A stretch of 64,000 bases of DNA from positions 1,330,501 to 1,394,500 of the forward strand of contig OY757011.1 of assembly GCA_963580285.1 (NCBI GenBank), in the 5' to 3' direction. This document shows positions 1-9,787 of the stretch, piece after piece. Position 1 is the stretch's first letter. Each line of letters starts with the position of its first letter. The translations under genes were made by a program, and so were the position numbers. The DNA comes from Lucinisca nassula. Taxonomy: Eukaryota; Mollusca; Bivalvia; Lucinida; Lucinidae. The notes below the pieces were generated by a model that made no database searches, was not told where the DNA came from, and saw nothing but the letters and a program-made list of their open reading frames with translations.

Positions 1-494
1 TCTTACTGTTGGTTTTCTTTTGCTCCAGCATTTCAGTGGTTTCTTGCTGTCGAGTCCTCACCGTTGTCTCACCTCTGTGGTTCTTTGATTTTTGTGTTCA
101 CGGAGATGTTGCACTGATGAGTTAGGAGGCCTTCATGCGGACTGAACAAATTATTTGTCTAAATCGCGACGGAAGTAAGGGCGAGGATTGTGGCCACGTA
201 AAATCGATTTAAGCCCCCCAGTGGAAATCTTCCACTGACCGTTCCAAGGCGGCTCTTCTGTGGCGATTTATTTATGTTGTTGTTTGTTACTTACTGTGTG
301 TATCACTTGTGTCTTTTGGTTTTGGATGGCCATATGGCCATTTTGTGGGAAAGTAACTGTCCTTATGGCCTTCCTTTGTTTGGGTTTCCATTATGGTCTG
401 GTCGCTTAATGTTTTTATTTCTTTCCCTTTGGTGTCTTTTATGGGTGGAGTAAGTTAATTGTATCAATTCCTGATCTTTGTTTTACTTCTACTT
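1..494 (+). mobile_element. Penelope-like element 3' tail, cut by window edge
   Basis: This is the untranslated 3' part of the PLE family that recurs throughout the window; the best copy, with RT coding sequence ahead of the tail, is at 54697-56289. Shared landmarks in order are 'ctgttggttttcttttgctc', 'gagatgttgcactgatgag', 'atcgcgacggaagtaagg', a C-run after 'gatttaag', 'ccattttgtgggaaagtaac' and the terminus 'acttctactt'. The 5' part lies outside the window. Its end abuts a SINE-2 fragment, so it probably inserted into that SINE. No coding potential is expected. Confidence 0.75.
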
Positions 495-602
495 AGATCC
501 ACTAAGCGGTTTACCAGTGCTAGTGTGTGGGCCGGGTTCAGCTCTGAGCGGAAGCATCATGCAGCCCATATATTTCTTCAAGCCCCTATGGGCGGGGGCC
601 GT
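495..602 (-). mobile_element. SINE-2 fragment
   Basis: It matches the 5' part of the SINE-2 family (full copies at 48106, 59627 and 22512), with the landmarks 'aagcggtttaccagt' and 'catcatgcagcccatatatt' and the terminal 'cccctatgggcgggggcc'. The 3' half is missing where the PLE tail begins. Confidence 0.6.
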
Positions 603-1245
603 GTTAACGTATTTATGCCATGCGTCATTCCCAAACCACACATTCCCAATACCAATATATATACAAAATTTCACCCAATTATTCCATGAGATAAATGAAT
701 AAGAGACCAAAACCCTTAAAATGGAAATTGTTAACGGCAATAACTCTGTCAAATGTTAACGCATTTTGCCTTTAAACAATCCAAAACCTGCTTCTTATGG
801 TGGTCTATGTATCACGGACGTACCATACATACATTCCATTTCGTAAAGGAAAAAGTGCCCTGAAACTATTTAATGAAAATTGTTAACGGCCATAACTACG
901 TTAAATGTGAACGTAATTTGCCAATTAACAATCCCAAACCACTCATACCCAATACCAATGTATACAAAATTTGAAGAAAATCCGTCAAATAATGTTAAAC
1001 TTATTAATCGGAAACACCCAAAATCCCCTTATTTTGAACTAAAAAGGGCTGTTACTCTCAAATGTCAACGGATTTTGCCCATTGACAATCCCAAACCACC
1101 CATCCTCGGTATAAACATGTATGCAAAATTTGAAGAAAAAAACGTGATAAATTACGCAAGTTATCGATCGGAAATGGCGCGGATGGACGTACGGACAGAC
1201 ACTCGACGGTCTATCATAATACCCCACCACTACGTGTGGTGCGGT
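603..1245. repeat. Tandem array, ~160-bp degenerate units
   Basis: About four diverged units share 'caatcccaaaccac', 'aataccaatgtatac', 'caaaatttgaagaaaa' and 'gttaacggccataact'. The array closes with 'cggatggacgtacggacag' and a short 'ccaccactacgtgtggtg' hairpin. Such arrays with a 'ggacgtacggac' terminus are characteristic of molluscan repetitive elements. ORFs crossing it are products of the repeat, not genes. Confidence 0.6.
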
Positions 1246-1640
1246 ATAAAAACTTGTTCACCATTTAGAGACCTAGTCTTTACTTCAATCTTCATGAAAA
1301 TTAGTCAGAATGTTTGTCTTGATGATATATCAGTCAGTTTTGAAAATTGATCATGTCAGATTAAAACTAGGTCACAAAGTCAAATTTCTATAAAACCTTG
1401 TTGGTTTAAACATAATTTATTTTGATTTGTCAAACATTTACAAGTTTATACATAAACAGAGTACAAAAGTACATGTATACATGATTTGGAAACAAGCATG
1501 TAAATTTTCACCCTCTAGAGGTCACAATGTTGTTTTAATCATTATGAAACTATATCAGAATACTAGTCTTTATGATGTTTTGGTCAGATTTGAATATGTA
1601 TTATGTAAGGTCAAAATCTAGGTTATTACACGTATGTCAA
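1246..1640. repeat. Two diverged units of a ~250-bp repeat
   Basis: Segments near 1259 and near 1508 share the pattern 'tagag...tagtcttta...atgaaa...tcagaat...gatgat...gtcag'. No coding signal is seen. Confidence 0.4.
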
Positions 1641-1652
1641 CTTTCTTTAAAT

Positions 1653-1726
1653 GTCGTGGATGCGTAGGCTGATCGGTGTCTTCGATGCGCCCATATGTCT
1701 TATTGTAGGTATTGTCGTGCGCTAGC
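1653..1726. mobile_element. MITE-E fragment
   Basis: It resembles the right end of the foldback at 29371-29617: 'aggctgatc', 'cttcgatgcgcccatatgt' and 'ttattgtagg...tgtcgtg'. Only one end is present. Confidence 0.4.
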
Positions 1727-1983
1727 TCATATAACGTCTTTGATACCGTGTAATAAAATCATATGACCTTATGTGTAATAACACATGGTTACTGGCGTGT
1801 AACATCACGACACCGTCGTGACAACCCTACGTTTAACTTCTTTGGCGATAAAATCTGATTTAAAATGGTTATATCATAAACACAATCTTCCACTTATCGT
1901 CATTTCATATGAAATTTATGAACTCGCTGAAGGCTTGCTTCATAAATTTTATATGAAATAACCACTCGTGTAAGATTCTCTTA
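1727..1983 (+). mobile_element. FB-B foldback element
   Basis: This FB-B copy has the landmarks 'gtgtaataaaatcatatgac', 'aacatcacgacaccgtcgtg', and then a terminal hairpin built on 'tcatttcatatgaaattta' and its complement, closing with 'cactcgtgtaagat'. It is about 260 bp. Other copies are at 2200, 28505 and 45466. Confidence 0.55.
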
Positions 1984-2199
1984 AAGTGAAATATTGACGA
2001 TTTAATCAAGTGATATTTTACGTTATGTTATAAATATGAAGTATATGTTTGTCATTATGTTTACTTCATACGTTTCTATACATAGCACGTTATTGCTTTT
2101 TTAATATGGGTAAGCGAACTGATGAAAATTTTAATAAGAACTCTAGACTTTTCATTGTTTCAAAGTTATTGCTATAATCTCTTGAATTGTCAGTTGTTT

Positions 2200-2505
2200 G
2201 TTTATCATATGACGTCGTTGATAAGCAGTGGATAACGTCGTGTAATAAAGTAATAAAAATCGTATGACCACACGTGTATTAACATTATTGCGGTATTTAG
2301 TAACGTCATAACGACGTCCATGTCAACAAAACATTTTATGTTGAAAAATTGTCATATTTAAAGGCGATAAAATCCCATTTAAAGCGGTCATATGATAAAC
2401 AGGATCTTTCACTCGTGGTCATTTCATATGCAATTTATGAAACTCGCCAAGGCTCGTTTCATAAATTTCATATGAAATGACCACTCGTGTGAGATCCTCA
2501 ATACA
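2200..2505 (+). mobile_element. FB-B foldback element
   Basis: This is a well preserved FB-B copy. It starts with 'tatcatatgacgtcg' and 'gataagcagtgg', has the middle part 'gacgtccatgtcaacaaaac', and ends in a ~45-bp-arm hairpin made of 'cactcgtggtcatttcatat' and its reverse complement around 'aactcgccaaggctcg'. The hairpin occupies only one end, so the element is asymmetric. Confidence 0.65.
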
Positions 2506-2747
2506 TTTTCATGTATTGTGCTACACTGGTTTTTTGGAAAAGAACCATATGGTAGATAAGGACATGCTTAATATGCAATCCTCAGATAATTAAGTCATTA
2601 CTTTTATTGTTATTGCTATTATTTCGTTGCGTTTTCAACACGCATTGTCGTCCCGTAAACAACAACCTTTTTGACTGTTCAGTGGTGGTCTTAAAGAACA
2701 TTTAGAAAGTTGGTCTTAAATTAGAAATATTAGTTTTATATTTTCAG

Positions 2748-2957
2748 GTCACAGGCTTGCTGATCTCGATATATCAGTTGGTAAGACGGTTGATGATTTT
2801 GCACTTTGTGCCTACTTTGAAGGACCAGGAGTTATTAGTGTAGAATATACATTTAGTTGTACACAACCTATGATTGGTAGATACGTCAAAATACAGAAAC
2901 GTAATCCTGGATCTACGCTTTCTATGTGTGAAGTTGAAGTGATTGGTGTGGCAATAG
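2748..2957 (+). CDS. Fucolectin-type lectin domain exon (C-terminal half)
   Basis: This is a single exon of a fucolectin/tachylectin-4/pentraxin-1 (FTP, F5/8 type C-like) domain, a secreted fucose-binding lectin fold common in molluscan immune and adhesion proteins. Translation gives 69 codons without a stop, containing 'RLADLDISVG', 'TVDDFALC', 'CTQPMIGRYVKIQKRNPG' and 'MCEVEVIG', which are hallmarks of the second half of this domain. A polypyrimidine acceptor 'atattttcag' precedes it and 'gtagga' follows. Both boundaries are phase 1, so the exon is symmetric. The first half of the domain, which should carry the tryptophan-rich strand, is not seen upstream in this window, so its exon lies outside or is lost. 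An FB-A fragment begins 30 bp into the downstream intron. Family assignment is strong; whether the gene is intact is unknown. Confidence 0.82.
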
Positions 2958-2987
2958 GTAGGATTCTTGTATTGATTTTGTTTTCCA

Positions 2988-3091
2988 TTACGAAAACATG
3001 CCAATAGAATATATTTACGATTTTACCACCAGAAAAATGAACACTTCCGGTTAAACGTTTCTAATAGTGTGGACACTCGTTAGAACCGCCA
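2988..3091 (+). mobile_element. FB-A 5' fragment in intron
   Basis: It begins 'ccattacgaaaacatgcc', passes 'gattttaccaccagaaaaa' and stops at 'actcgttagaaccgcc', halfway through the central hairpin of FB-A. The right half is missing. Confidence 0.5.
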
Positions 3092-3119
3092 GAACGTTGC
3101 TTGCTATTGAAAGGGACTT

Positions 3120-3295
3120 TACCTCGATTCTGAGATGAGATGACTTCTGAATCCCTACCGCCCAAAGAAACCTCTAGGGCTTTAGAATCGGTCCTACTCG
3201 CATCTCTTTATCTGAACTGACTTAGGCCTCAGCGTTTTACCAGTACTCAATTTCGGTCGGTTTTATCTCTTCGCGGAAGCACAATCAACCCAATG
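3120..3295 (-). mobile_element. Degenerate SINE-2 copy
   Basis: It retains 'ctaccgcccaaagaaacc', 'ggtcctactcgcatc', 'gttttaccagtact' and 'cgcggaagcac' in the order seen in SINE-2 read on the minus strand. It is strongly diverged, so probably an old insertion. Confidence 0.45.
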
Positions 3296-3304
3296 CATCA
3301 CAAA

Positions 3305-3552
3305 AACACGCCGATATGATTCTGACCACCTTGATCCCCACTTTTCTATGGTACAATTTGGATTCAGAGGGGTAAACCTTACTTTTCTTATTTCTGCTGT
3401 AAAATATACTTGTTACAAATGCCTCACCGAGGCGATTCTAACGTGTACCAACAATCTATATTTTGAGCGGAAATAAGAAAAAAATCAAAAAATTTTCGTT
3501 TGCGCGGTAAAATTAAAAATGCAATTGTATAAGTGTGTTTTTGTAGCGTATT
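3305..3552 (-). mobile_element. FB-A foldback element
   Basis: Diagnostic blocks are 'gattctgacc', a weak 'cccac...ggtacaat' hairpin, 'ggggtaaacc', the central 'gcctcaccgaggcgattct' and 'caatctatattttgagc', and a right end resembling 'tgtataagtgtgtttttgta'. It is a diverged member of the most abundant family in the window. Confidence 0.55.
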
Positions 3553-3686
3553 TCTCCGTAAACGATCCCTTAATAAGGAGAATATAATAACAACCCTTAG
3601 AATGCCAGTCACAGCAATTATCGTCTGCTTTCTTGTCTGCTGGTTACTTTAAACGTAATTGTTTTAAAAATTGTGTACCCAGGAGC

Positions 3687-4415
3687 TCACTGATTAGGGT
3701 TCACACTGTTTGGCTGTATGCAATAAAATATGTTTGAAACGTTCGCAAGGAGAGGCAACAACAATATTTTCAGTTGCAGTTTCAAGTCTTGGCTTTTCAA
3801 GGGTGAAGTACAACAAACCCCAAGACACGTGATAAGTATAGTAAATAATCCATGGCACGTGATAAGCATAGCAAAACCTATTACACGTGCTGACCACCAA
3901 TTTTCATTCGACCTGTCCCTTGCTCCTTGACGGTCGCGTCTTAAGGAAACCAGAGGCCCACAACAACATCCGGGAGGCATTGAGGCAAAGGATCGAAGTG
4001 ACTGGAAGCCAACCCAGCCAATCTCCTCCGTGAATGTGTGGAGCATGGCCACGGCGGGCTGTGGAACTCGATGGGCTACCATACGAGGGACGGCGTAAGC
4101 ATCGATACGAAGGCCTGATACCCAGGCTCGTTCCAGGGCGTGAGTGATGCCAAGCCGTATGTCGATCACTTCAGACACCCAACCGACTGCATAACCCGTG
4201 TAGCCATCAATGACGCTCTCACCAAAGTTATTGGCGCGAGCTTTGTCGAGGTCCAGGAATGGGAGTCTTGAGGCGACTTGCCACCCTGTCATCTCCGCCT
4301 GGTTTGGAAAGCGTTTCGTAGATGCCTCTAACGGCGGTTGGGCCCTAACAGGGCTCTTAGCGTTCATCACAGAGTCTGGCCTGCTGGAGTCTCTCAAAGT
4401 TACGGAGGCGATCAT
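3687..4415 (-). CDS. Unassigned 242-codon ORF in a GC-rich island
   Basis: I do not recognise this protein. The ORF lies mostly within a GC-rich island (about 3917-4640) that contrasts sharply with the AT-rich surroundings. Its first ~190 residues fall in the GC-rich part and contain tryptophan-rich stretches such as 'GYTGYAVGWVSEVID', while the last ~50 residues are AT-rich leucine-rich sequence that looks like read-through. A second open frame on the same strand (4357-4629) and one on the + strand (4210-4443) overlap it, as expected when GC-rich DNA lacks stops, so coding is uncertain. It could be a fragment of a transposon ORF, an exon, or non-coding. The only neighbours are the CACGTG cluster and a SINE-2 fragment. 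Confidence 0.2.
   Translation of the reverse strand: MIASVTLRDSSRPDSVMNAKSPVRAQPPLEASTKRFPNQAEMTGWQVASRLPFLDLDKARANNFGESVIDGYTGYAVGWVSEVIDIRLGITHALERAWVSGLRIDAYAVPRMVAHRVPQPAVAMLHTFTEEIGWVGFQSLRSFASMPPGCCCGPLVSLRRDRQGARDRSNENWWSARVIGFAMLITCHGLFTILITCLGVCCTSPLKSQDLKLQLKILLLPLLANVSNIFYCIQPNSVNPNQ
3820..3895. repeat. Three CACGTG sites in a short direct repeat
   Basis: 'cacgtgataag' occurs twice about 33 bp apart and a third CACGTG follows 35 bp later. CACGTG is the palindromic E-box core for bHLH factors. Spacing and repetition are visible, but no promoter elements were recognised nearby, so regulatory use is speculative. Confidence 0.3.
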
Positions 4416-4743
4416 CTCTTTCGAAAGCCGGACTGAGGTCTAGTTGACCAACAGCAAGGACCAGGCCTGTGCCGGCATCGGCAAATTCACCCAGGGAAGC
4501 AAGGCAGATAGGAAAAGGCTGACAAGGTGGTTGGTGGCAGACCAGGGGGAACTTGACTTCCTCGTGAGCGACACCCGCCAGAGCAATGCAGCCCCGTCTC
4601 TTTTTCCAATCCACGATGGGCGGGGGCACCCAGTATTAGAGGTATGCTCGTTACACGAGTGTATGTTTGCTACTTGATTGGTCAACACTGGTATTCAGAA
4701 CTCATTGGGTCTAACCATAACATGATTTGTTTTTTTTTTTTGT

Positions 4744-4855
4744 TTGATTTGAGGTTTGTTAACGTCCCCGTCAATACTGTAAAGGGTCATTTTGGAGACG
4801 TTGCTTCCAATTTTGTGGGACTTTTACCCGACATTGAGATGAATTGAGATCTCAA
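4744..4855 (-). mobile_element. SINE-2 3' fragment
   Basis: This is the 3' end of SINE-2 read on the minus strand: 'aacgtccccgtcaatactgt', 'cattttggagacgttgcttc', 'gggacttttacccgacattg'. It begins just after a poly(T) tract at 4730-4741, and the 5' half is absent. Confidence 0.6.
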
Positions 4856-4875
4856 GACGCTAAGAGGTACTATCA

Positions 4876-5400
4876 ATTTTGGAAATATAATACTTGCAAT
4901 GATATACTGTCAGGAGAAATAACTCAAATACTTTTGCATCAATAGTTGTAGTTCTTGCACATGAGACACGTCTACTCAATCCTTCAGTACGATTCGTCAA
5001 AGCGTGGAGTTATGGCGATCACAAAGTTATATTGTTAGGGAAATACCTTGACACCCAGAGTTGTGGTTATTGCTCGCCTTCTTAATCTCAAATGCAGTTG
5101 TAGCACGTACCATTAATATATTCTAAGAGTGCTAAGATACAACGATCAAAATGTCAGGGTAGATAGCTCAAATACTGTAGCACCCAATTTTGTGGATCTT
5201 GCACGTGACACGTCTTATTAACCTCATGTACAAATGTGCCAATTAGCAATACAATTTTCGCCTCCAAGCGTGTTGGAGTTCAGTGCAATGTTATATTGAC
5301 AGGGGACATAACTCAAATACCAAGACACATGCCTTTTCTTGTAGCAAGTACCACAAACACACGAGGGCTGAATGATATGTTGTTAGCCTCGAATTGAAGG
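4876..5400. repeat. Tandem array, ~170-190-bp units
   Basis: About three units contain 'tatggcgatcacaaagtta', 'ataactcaaatac', 'acacccagagttgtgg' and 'catgagacacgtct'. The same unit family forms a better array at 11160-11700. Confidence 0.5.
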
Positions 5401-5423
5401 GGGTACGCAGGGAAGTTCTCTTT

Positions 5424-5634
5424 TAACCCTTATCTTGCTGTTCACGACAACCTCTATCTTTGCAAACAGTGTAGATCCAGATCAGATGGCTTCTGAAGAA
5501 GCCATCTGATCAGGATCTACACTGTTTGGCATTCAGTTTATGAATTTGAAGCAATAAATTACATCAGGTAATTTGATTGGTTGATAGACAGAAATGGGTG
5601 TGGCTTAAATGAATACTCAGCAAGATAAGGGTTA
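5424..5634. mobile_element. MITE-C, 211 bp, with central hairpin
   Basis: Terminal inverted repeats are 'taacccttatcttgct' and its near complement. The centre holds a perfect inverted repeat, 'gatcagatggcttct' and its complement, with essentially no loop, flanked by 'gtagatc' and 'gatctac' and 'caaacagtgta'. A copy of identical length lies at 32565-32775 and a third at 44662-44875. No ORF is present, so it must be moved in trans if mobile. Confidence 0.75.
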
Positions 5635-5749
5635 ATTCCTATTAATCTCTGACTAAAAAGGGTCATGCACTCAAGGTCTGGTCTCGTTTGGTCGGTTTAT
5701 ATCGACGAGGTAGCACTCTAAAGTAAACAAGACAAGCAGCATTTGTGAA

Positions 5750-6825
5750 ATGGATGAAATCGGTGAAAGAGCAGTGATCCAATATTTGAACAAAAAGGGT
5801 TTAACACTTCGGAATATCCCTGATGATATGGTAGCAACACTAGGACAAGGTGCCCCTTCATATGTTACTGTGAAAAGGCGGGAGCCAGAATCGAAACGGC
5901 AGACGGAGCCTTGAGGAAAACCCCCGTACTGGAAGGCCTATCACTGTTGCAACCGCATAAATGGTCAATAAAGTCCAGACTATTGTTATGAATGGCAGAC
6001 GAGTCACAAAAAGATATCTAGCTAGCAGAATTGCGGACTGAACTAATTATTTGTCTGAATCGCGACGAAAGTAAGGGCGAGGATGCCGGCGACGTGAAAT
6101 CGATTTGAGCCCCCAGTGGAATTCGTTTCACTGATCGTTCCAAGGCGGTTCTTCTGTCGTAGTTTATTTTTGTTTGGCTTGTCTTTGAGTGTGTGTATCG
6201 CTTATATTATTTTGCTTTTGGATAGCCAATTGGCCATTTTGTGGGAATGTACCTGCGAGTGATGTTTCAATTTTTTGTTTCATGTTTGTGTTTCTTCCCC
6301 TTGGTGTCGCTGATGGAAGTATCGATTCCTGATCATTGCCTTCACTTCTATTTGGCATTTAACAGGAAAGAGTACATTCCATTCTAACAGAGGATCTTGC
6401 AATGAGAAAGCTTTCGGCCAGATTGGTACCAAGACGTCTCACATTTGATTTGAAACACACCTGCCAACTTTCTTCAGAGATTCGTCATTATGGATGAAAC
6501 ATGGGTCCATCATTTTACCACAGGGTCAAAACAACAATCAAAACAATGAAAGCACACTGGCCCACCCCGCCAAAGAAGGCAAGGGATGTTCAAACAGCTG
6601 GGAAGGTTATGACCTCTGTTTTCCGGGATGCAGATGGTATTTTGCTGATAGATTATCTCCCAAAGGGACAAATTATCAGTGACACATACTATGCTTCAAC
6701 TTCTGACGCAGCTTTGGGAAAATATTAAACTTGAAGAACCGCGGAAAGCTCATTTAAGGGGTATTGTTCCACCAGGCCAATGCTTCTGTTCACAAGTCTT
6801 CATTGCTATGGCTGTCATTCACGAT
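5750..6825 (+). pseudogene. Mariner-family transposase, broken by a PLE tail
   Basis: A Tc1/mariner-superfamily DD34D transposase is recognisable in pieces. An N-terminal helix-turn-helix begins 'MDEIGERAVIQYLNKKG' and soon meets a stop. Later pieces are 'VHSILTEDLAMRKL' near 6372, the catalytic 'IMDETWVHHF' near 6490, and 'NASVHKSS' near 6780, where the expected second catalytic aspartate is replaced (HQA instead of HQD). A 321-bp PLE tail (6033-6353) sits inside the gene, and several frameshifts and stops separate the pieces. The C-terminus is lost: the sequence passes into a ~30-bp scrap of PLE terminus at 6826. No terminal repeats were identified. The gene is clearly non-functional. Confidence 0.8.
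6033..6353 (+). mobile_element. PLE tail inserted in mariner pseudogene
   Basis: It starts at 'gcggactgaactaatta', continues through 'atcgcgacgaaagtaagg', 'ggccattttgtgggaa' and 'cttggtgtc', and ends at 'ttcacttctattt', the normal PLE terminus. Mariner coding sequence resumes a few bases later, so this is a clean insertion of a 5'-truncated copy. Confidence 0.8.
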
Positions 6826-6856
6826 TGTGGGTTATTGATTCCTGATCATTACCTAT
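6826..6856 (+). mobile_element. Micro-fragment of PLE terminus
   Basis: 'gtgggttattgattcctgat' plus 'cattacct' matches the last ~30 bases of the PLE family. It replaces the mariner C-terminus. Confidence 0.45.
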
Positions 6857-6869
6857 AAAAACTATTAAT

Positions 6870-7065
6870 AACCCCTCTTAATCCCAGTTTTACTGTACAA
6901 TATGTTTTTACATTGGGAGTACTCGTTAGAACCGCCTTTGCGAGGCGGTTCTAACGAGGACCCACAATACATGTTTTGACTAGAAATAAAACAAAATAAC
7001 GTAAATCGCTCTAGACCCCAGTTTTACTGTTAATAAATGTGGAGTTTCGGGGATCTTTTTCTGGT
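6870..7065. mobile_element. Decayed FB-A element
   Basis: It retains 'cagttttactgtacaat', a central hairpin built from 'tcgttagaaccgcc' and 'ggcggttctaacga', and 'acccacaatac'. The outer ends are lost. Confidence 0.45.
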
Positions 7066-7164
7066 ATAATTGAGTCTAAAAAAACAAGAAACAGTTTATA
7101 GTTGTATCTTGACTGAAATTATAAACTGCGTATGCTTTAAATACATTATATGATCTGTTTAACA

Positions 7165-7440
7165 TACTTTTAAAAATGAAAAAAGCAAGAGCTGTCACTA
7201 TAGGTGACCAATGCCCCAAGTGGGAGCCAATTTCTGAGATTTTGCAAAATTTCAAGGGGAGATTATTAAGCCAAATAGACAACAGAGTTATGGCCCTTGG
7301 TCAGAATGTAGCCCTTGTGATGGTGAATAAGTCTGTGACGTTTCATGGGGCTAGGTCAAATACTTTTGAAGTTATGATCAAGGTTAAAGTTTTTGTGACG
7401 AACAGACAGGCAGAAACACAAACAAACAAACAGACAGACA
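7165..7440 (+). repeat. Single unit related to the 51.6-kb array
   Basis: 'aatgtagcccttgtgatggt', 'tttcatggggctaggtcaaa' and 'aaggttaaagtttttgtgac' match the tandem units at 51640-52545. It ends in a 'gacagacagacag' run and a C-run at 7459-7470. The following 7499-7545 is an (aaat)n-type simple repeat. Confidence 0.5.
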
Positions 7441-7794
7441 GACAGGGCAAATACTACATGCCCCCCCCCCTGAATTAAAGATTCTCGTGGGGAAGGCATA
7501 ATAAATAAATAAATAAAAACATAAGTTAATAAATAAATAAATGTTATTTGCATAAAAAGGTGAAAACTCTTACACTTTTTTTTTGTTTCAGAATGATGGT
7601 ATGGAGGCTTCGATGGACCTACAAGGATGGGAATCTCTGCTGTTTCTCACCATTCTTGTTAACCATACTTTAAATCAGAATAAAACCGATTCTGTGACTT
7701 TTCTTCCGTGACTTTTTTTTTCCTACCCAAACCTGTGACTTTGTTTGCGTGATTTTCTTCCCTACATTCTGCATTATTTTCATAAACAACAACA

Positions 7795-8170
7795 ACAAAA
7801 CCTAGATTATGTGTACTCGATAGAATCGCCTTAATAAGGCCATTCTAATGAGCACCCACAGTCTAAATGTATGACTGGACTAGATAAAAAAGGAAAAGTA
7901 TCAAACATTTTCATCTGAACAGACACCAATATAGCATAAGGGTGCGTTAGTTAATTACGTGTTGGCATCGGGAAAACACGCTTATATTATTTTGACCCCC
8001 TTCAACCCCACATTTATATAGTAAAACTGGGGTTTACAGGTGTAAAATTTATTTTTCTAATTTCTGGTCTAAAATATAGAGTGTGGGTACTCGTTAGAAC
8101 CGCCTCGATGAGGCGGTTCTAACGTATACTCAAAATCTTTATTTTAGGCAAAAATGAGACAAATATTTTT
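7795..8170. mobile_element. Two FB-A remnants
   Basis: 7800-7880 holds a diverged central hairpin ('tcgatagaatcgcc', 'ggccattctaatgagc'). 7965-8170 holds the right-hand FB-A part in reverse order: 'acacgcttatattattttga', 'aaaactggggtttac' and the hairpin 'tcgatgaggcggttctaacg'. The outer left end is missing. Confidence 0.5.
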
Positions 8171-9267
8171 AATCTTAATTGAAATGTGATTTATAAAATC
8201 AAGTCATTACATTTCTACTTCCGGTACTGGACCGCGTTACTCCACTTCCGCTGTTCGTTCGCTGCATAAAATAATCCAAAGGAACTCTTGAAAACTAATT
8301 TTGCAGGCATGGAACGACTTTCAAAATATTTCATTTTTCAAGACTTTATACGGATTGAATATAAATTGGCACAAAAACATATTCTGAACAGAAAACAATA
8401 CTCTAGGACCATTTTCCTACGCGCTTTCCGATGATATTTATGTTTTACTCTTTCATCCCTGAGTTTCTGAACAGGACTCTTCTCGCTTTAAATATATTCT
8501 TATAGAAAGGAATTTCTGATTAGTTCACTGACATGATGGCACATGTAGATTCTGGCGAGACCTGCTAGCTGCGTGCCGTCTTATCAGGATCTACAAGGTT
8601 TGCATAGATACAGTGTATTTTTACCTCGGCGCCTGCACCGGTCTACAGGGTTAAAAGGGTTAGCTCGCTTCTCTGTGATTATCAGTGACCGACTAAACAA
8701 CCCATAACTGACCGACATCAAACACAGTTATTCACCTGCTTTCGAGAGCTATAATCAGTATGTAATTACAAAACATGTGTTGTTAGCGGTGAGTTTTACA
8801 TCAAGTTCCGTACTTTTAGCAAATAGCGAAGATACCGATCAGACGCTACATTCTGTGGCCTCTAATATGTCTTAACTGTTTCCGAATGTCCCAGTATTGA
8901 AACAATTGGCATTTATGGGTTAATGTTTTTATTTGGAAATCGCCTTGGGTAGTCGAAGTTCGCTAAACGCGGCGTCTGATCAGGGTTATAATGTCTAAAT
9001 CAAATGGTTAAAAAGTGATTTTTTGTCCAAGTTATTCTCCTTTTTATGTCCCGACGCCCGAAGGAACATAGCTCCAAGCGGCTACACAACGTATGAACAT
9101 CGTCGTATCAACGCAACGTTGGTGCGACGTTGCTAAGACGTAATGTACTCGCTAGGGGAACTTGTCTGTAAGGTTAATAGCAGATGGGACAAGCACAGAA
9201 TGTACTGAGCTAATTAAGAAACCAGGAAGAAATTAACAGACACTTTATCTTTCTTTCTTCCAAGCCA
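8171..9267. other. No gene recognised; scattered MITE scraps
   Basis: This is AT-rich sequence without a credible ORF. Short relics of the MITE-D hairpin are visible at about 8568-8605 ('cgtgccgtcttatcagg') and 8968-8988 ('cgcggcgtctgatcaggg'). Nothing else was identified. Confidence 0.4.
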
Positions 9268-9350
9268 GAAAATATGCGGGGCAAACATCGGGCCGATAGT
9301 GGTACGACGTGGTACCGCTATCGGTCCGAGGTTGGCTCGCTGATTTATGC
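9268..9350. repeat. Hairpin related to the 34.25-kb hairpin
   Basis: 'cgggccgatagtggtac' pairs with 'gtaccgctatcggtccg' around 'gacgtg', followed by 'aggttggctcg'. The same design ('gggccgacagcgatacgacg', 'cccgacgttggccc') appears at 34250-34335, which points to a small palindromic repeat family. Confidence 0.5.
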
Positions 9351-9787
9351 TGGCAGGGTTTCTACCGTTTTGTCTTCGTGGGGGTAGTTGGGTGAGGCGC
9401 AGGTAATGTGTATCTTGTATCACTGGGGAGTCAAGCTGATACTGACTTACATTTTGGCAAAGCCTGCTGTCCTTGCAGCAGATAACGCTAGATAGAGAGT
9501 TATTATTTCTTTTATTTCTTCACCTCCATTCACTGTGTCCCTCACATTCATCTCCTCTGCTATCTCTCATATCTCTTTCCCCTTTTTCTCAGAAGACAAA
9601 ATGACCCACAAGGGTTGACCTGTCGTTAAACTCAAAACAATCGATGAATCATTTTTATTTTCTTCGTCGAATTTTTTAACCCTCACAAAATGTCTAGATA
9701 ACTGCTTGATCTGCGACTGGCATTGTTATCATAATAATTATTTCTCATAAATCAACTTTCCTCAGTACTTTCAGTACTTTGATTTTT

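Noticed and set aside
103..165. Hammerhead ribozyme core in the PLE tail ('ctgatgag' followed by 'gaac')
   Set aside because: PLEs can carry hammerheads, but here the expected GAAA core and a matching stem II could not be drawn; only the CUGAUGA-like half is present.
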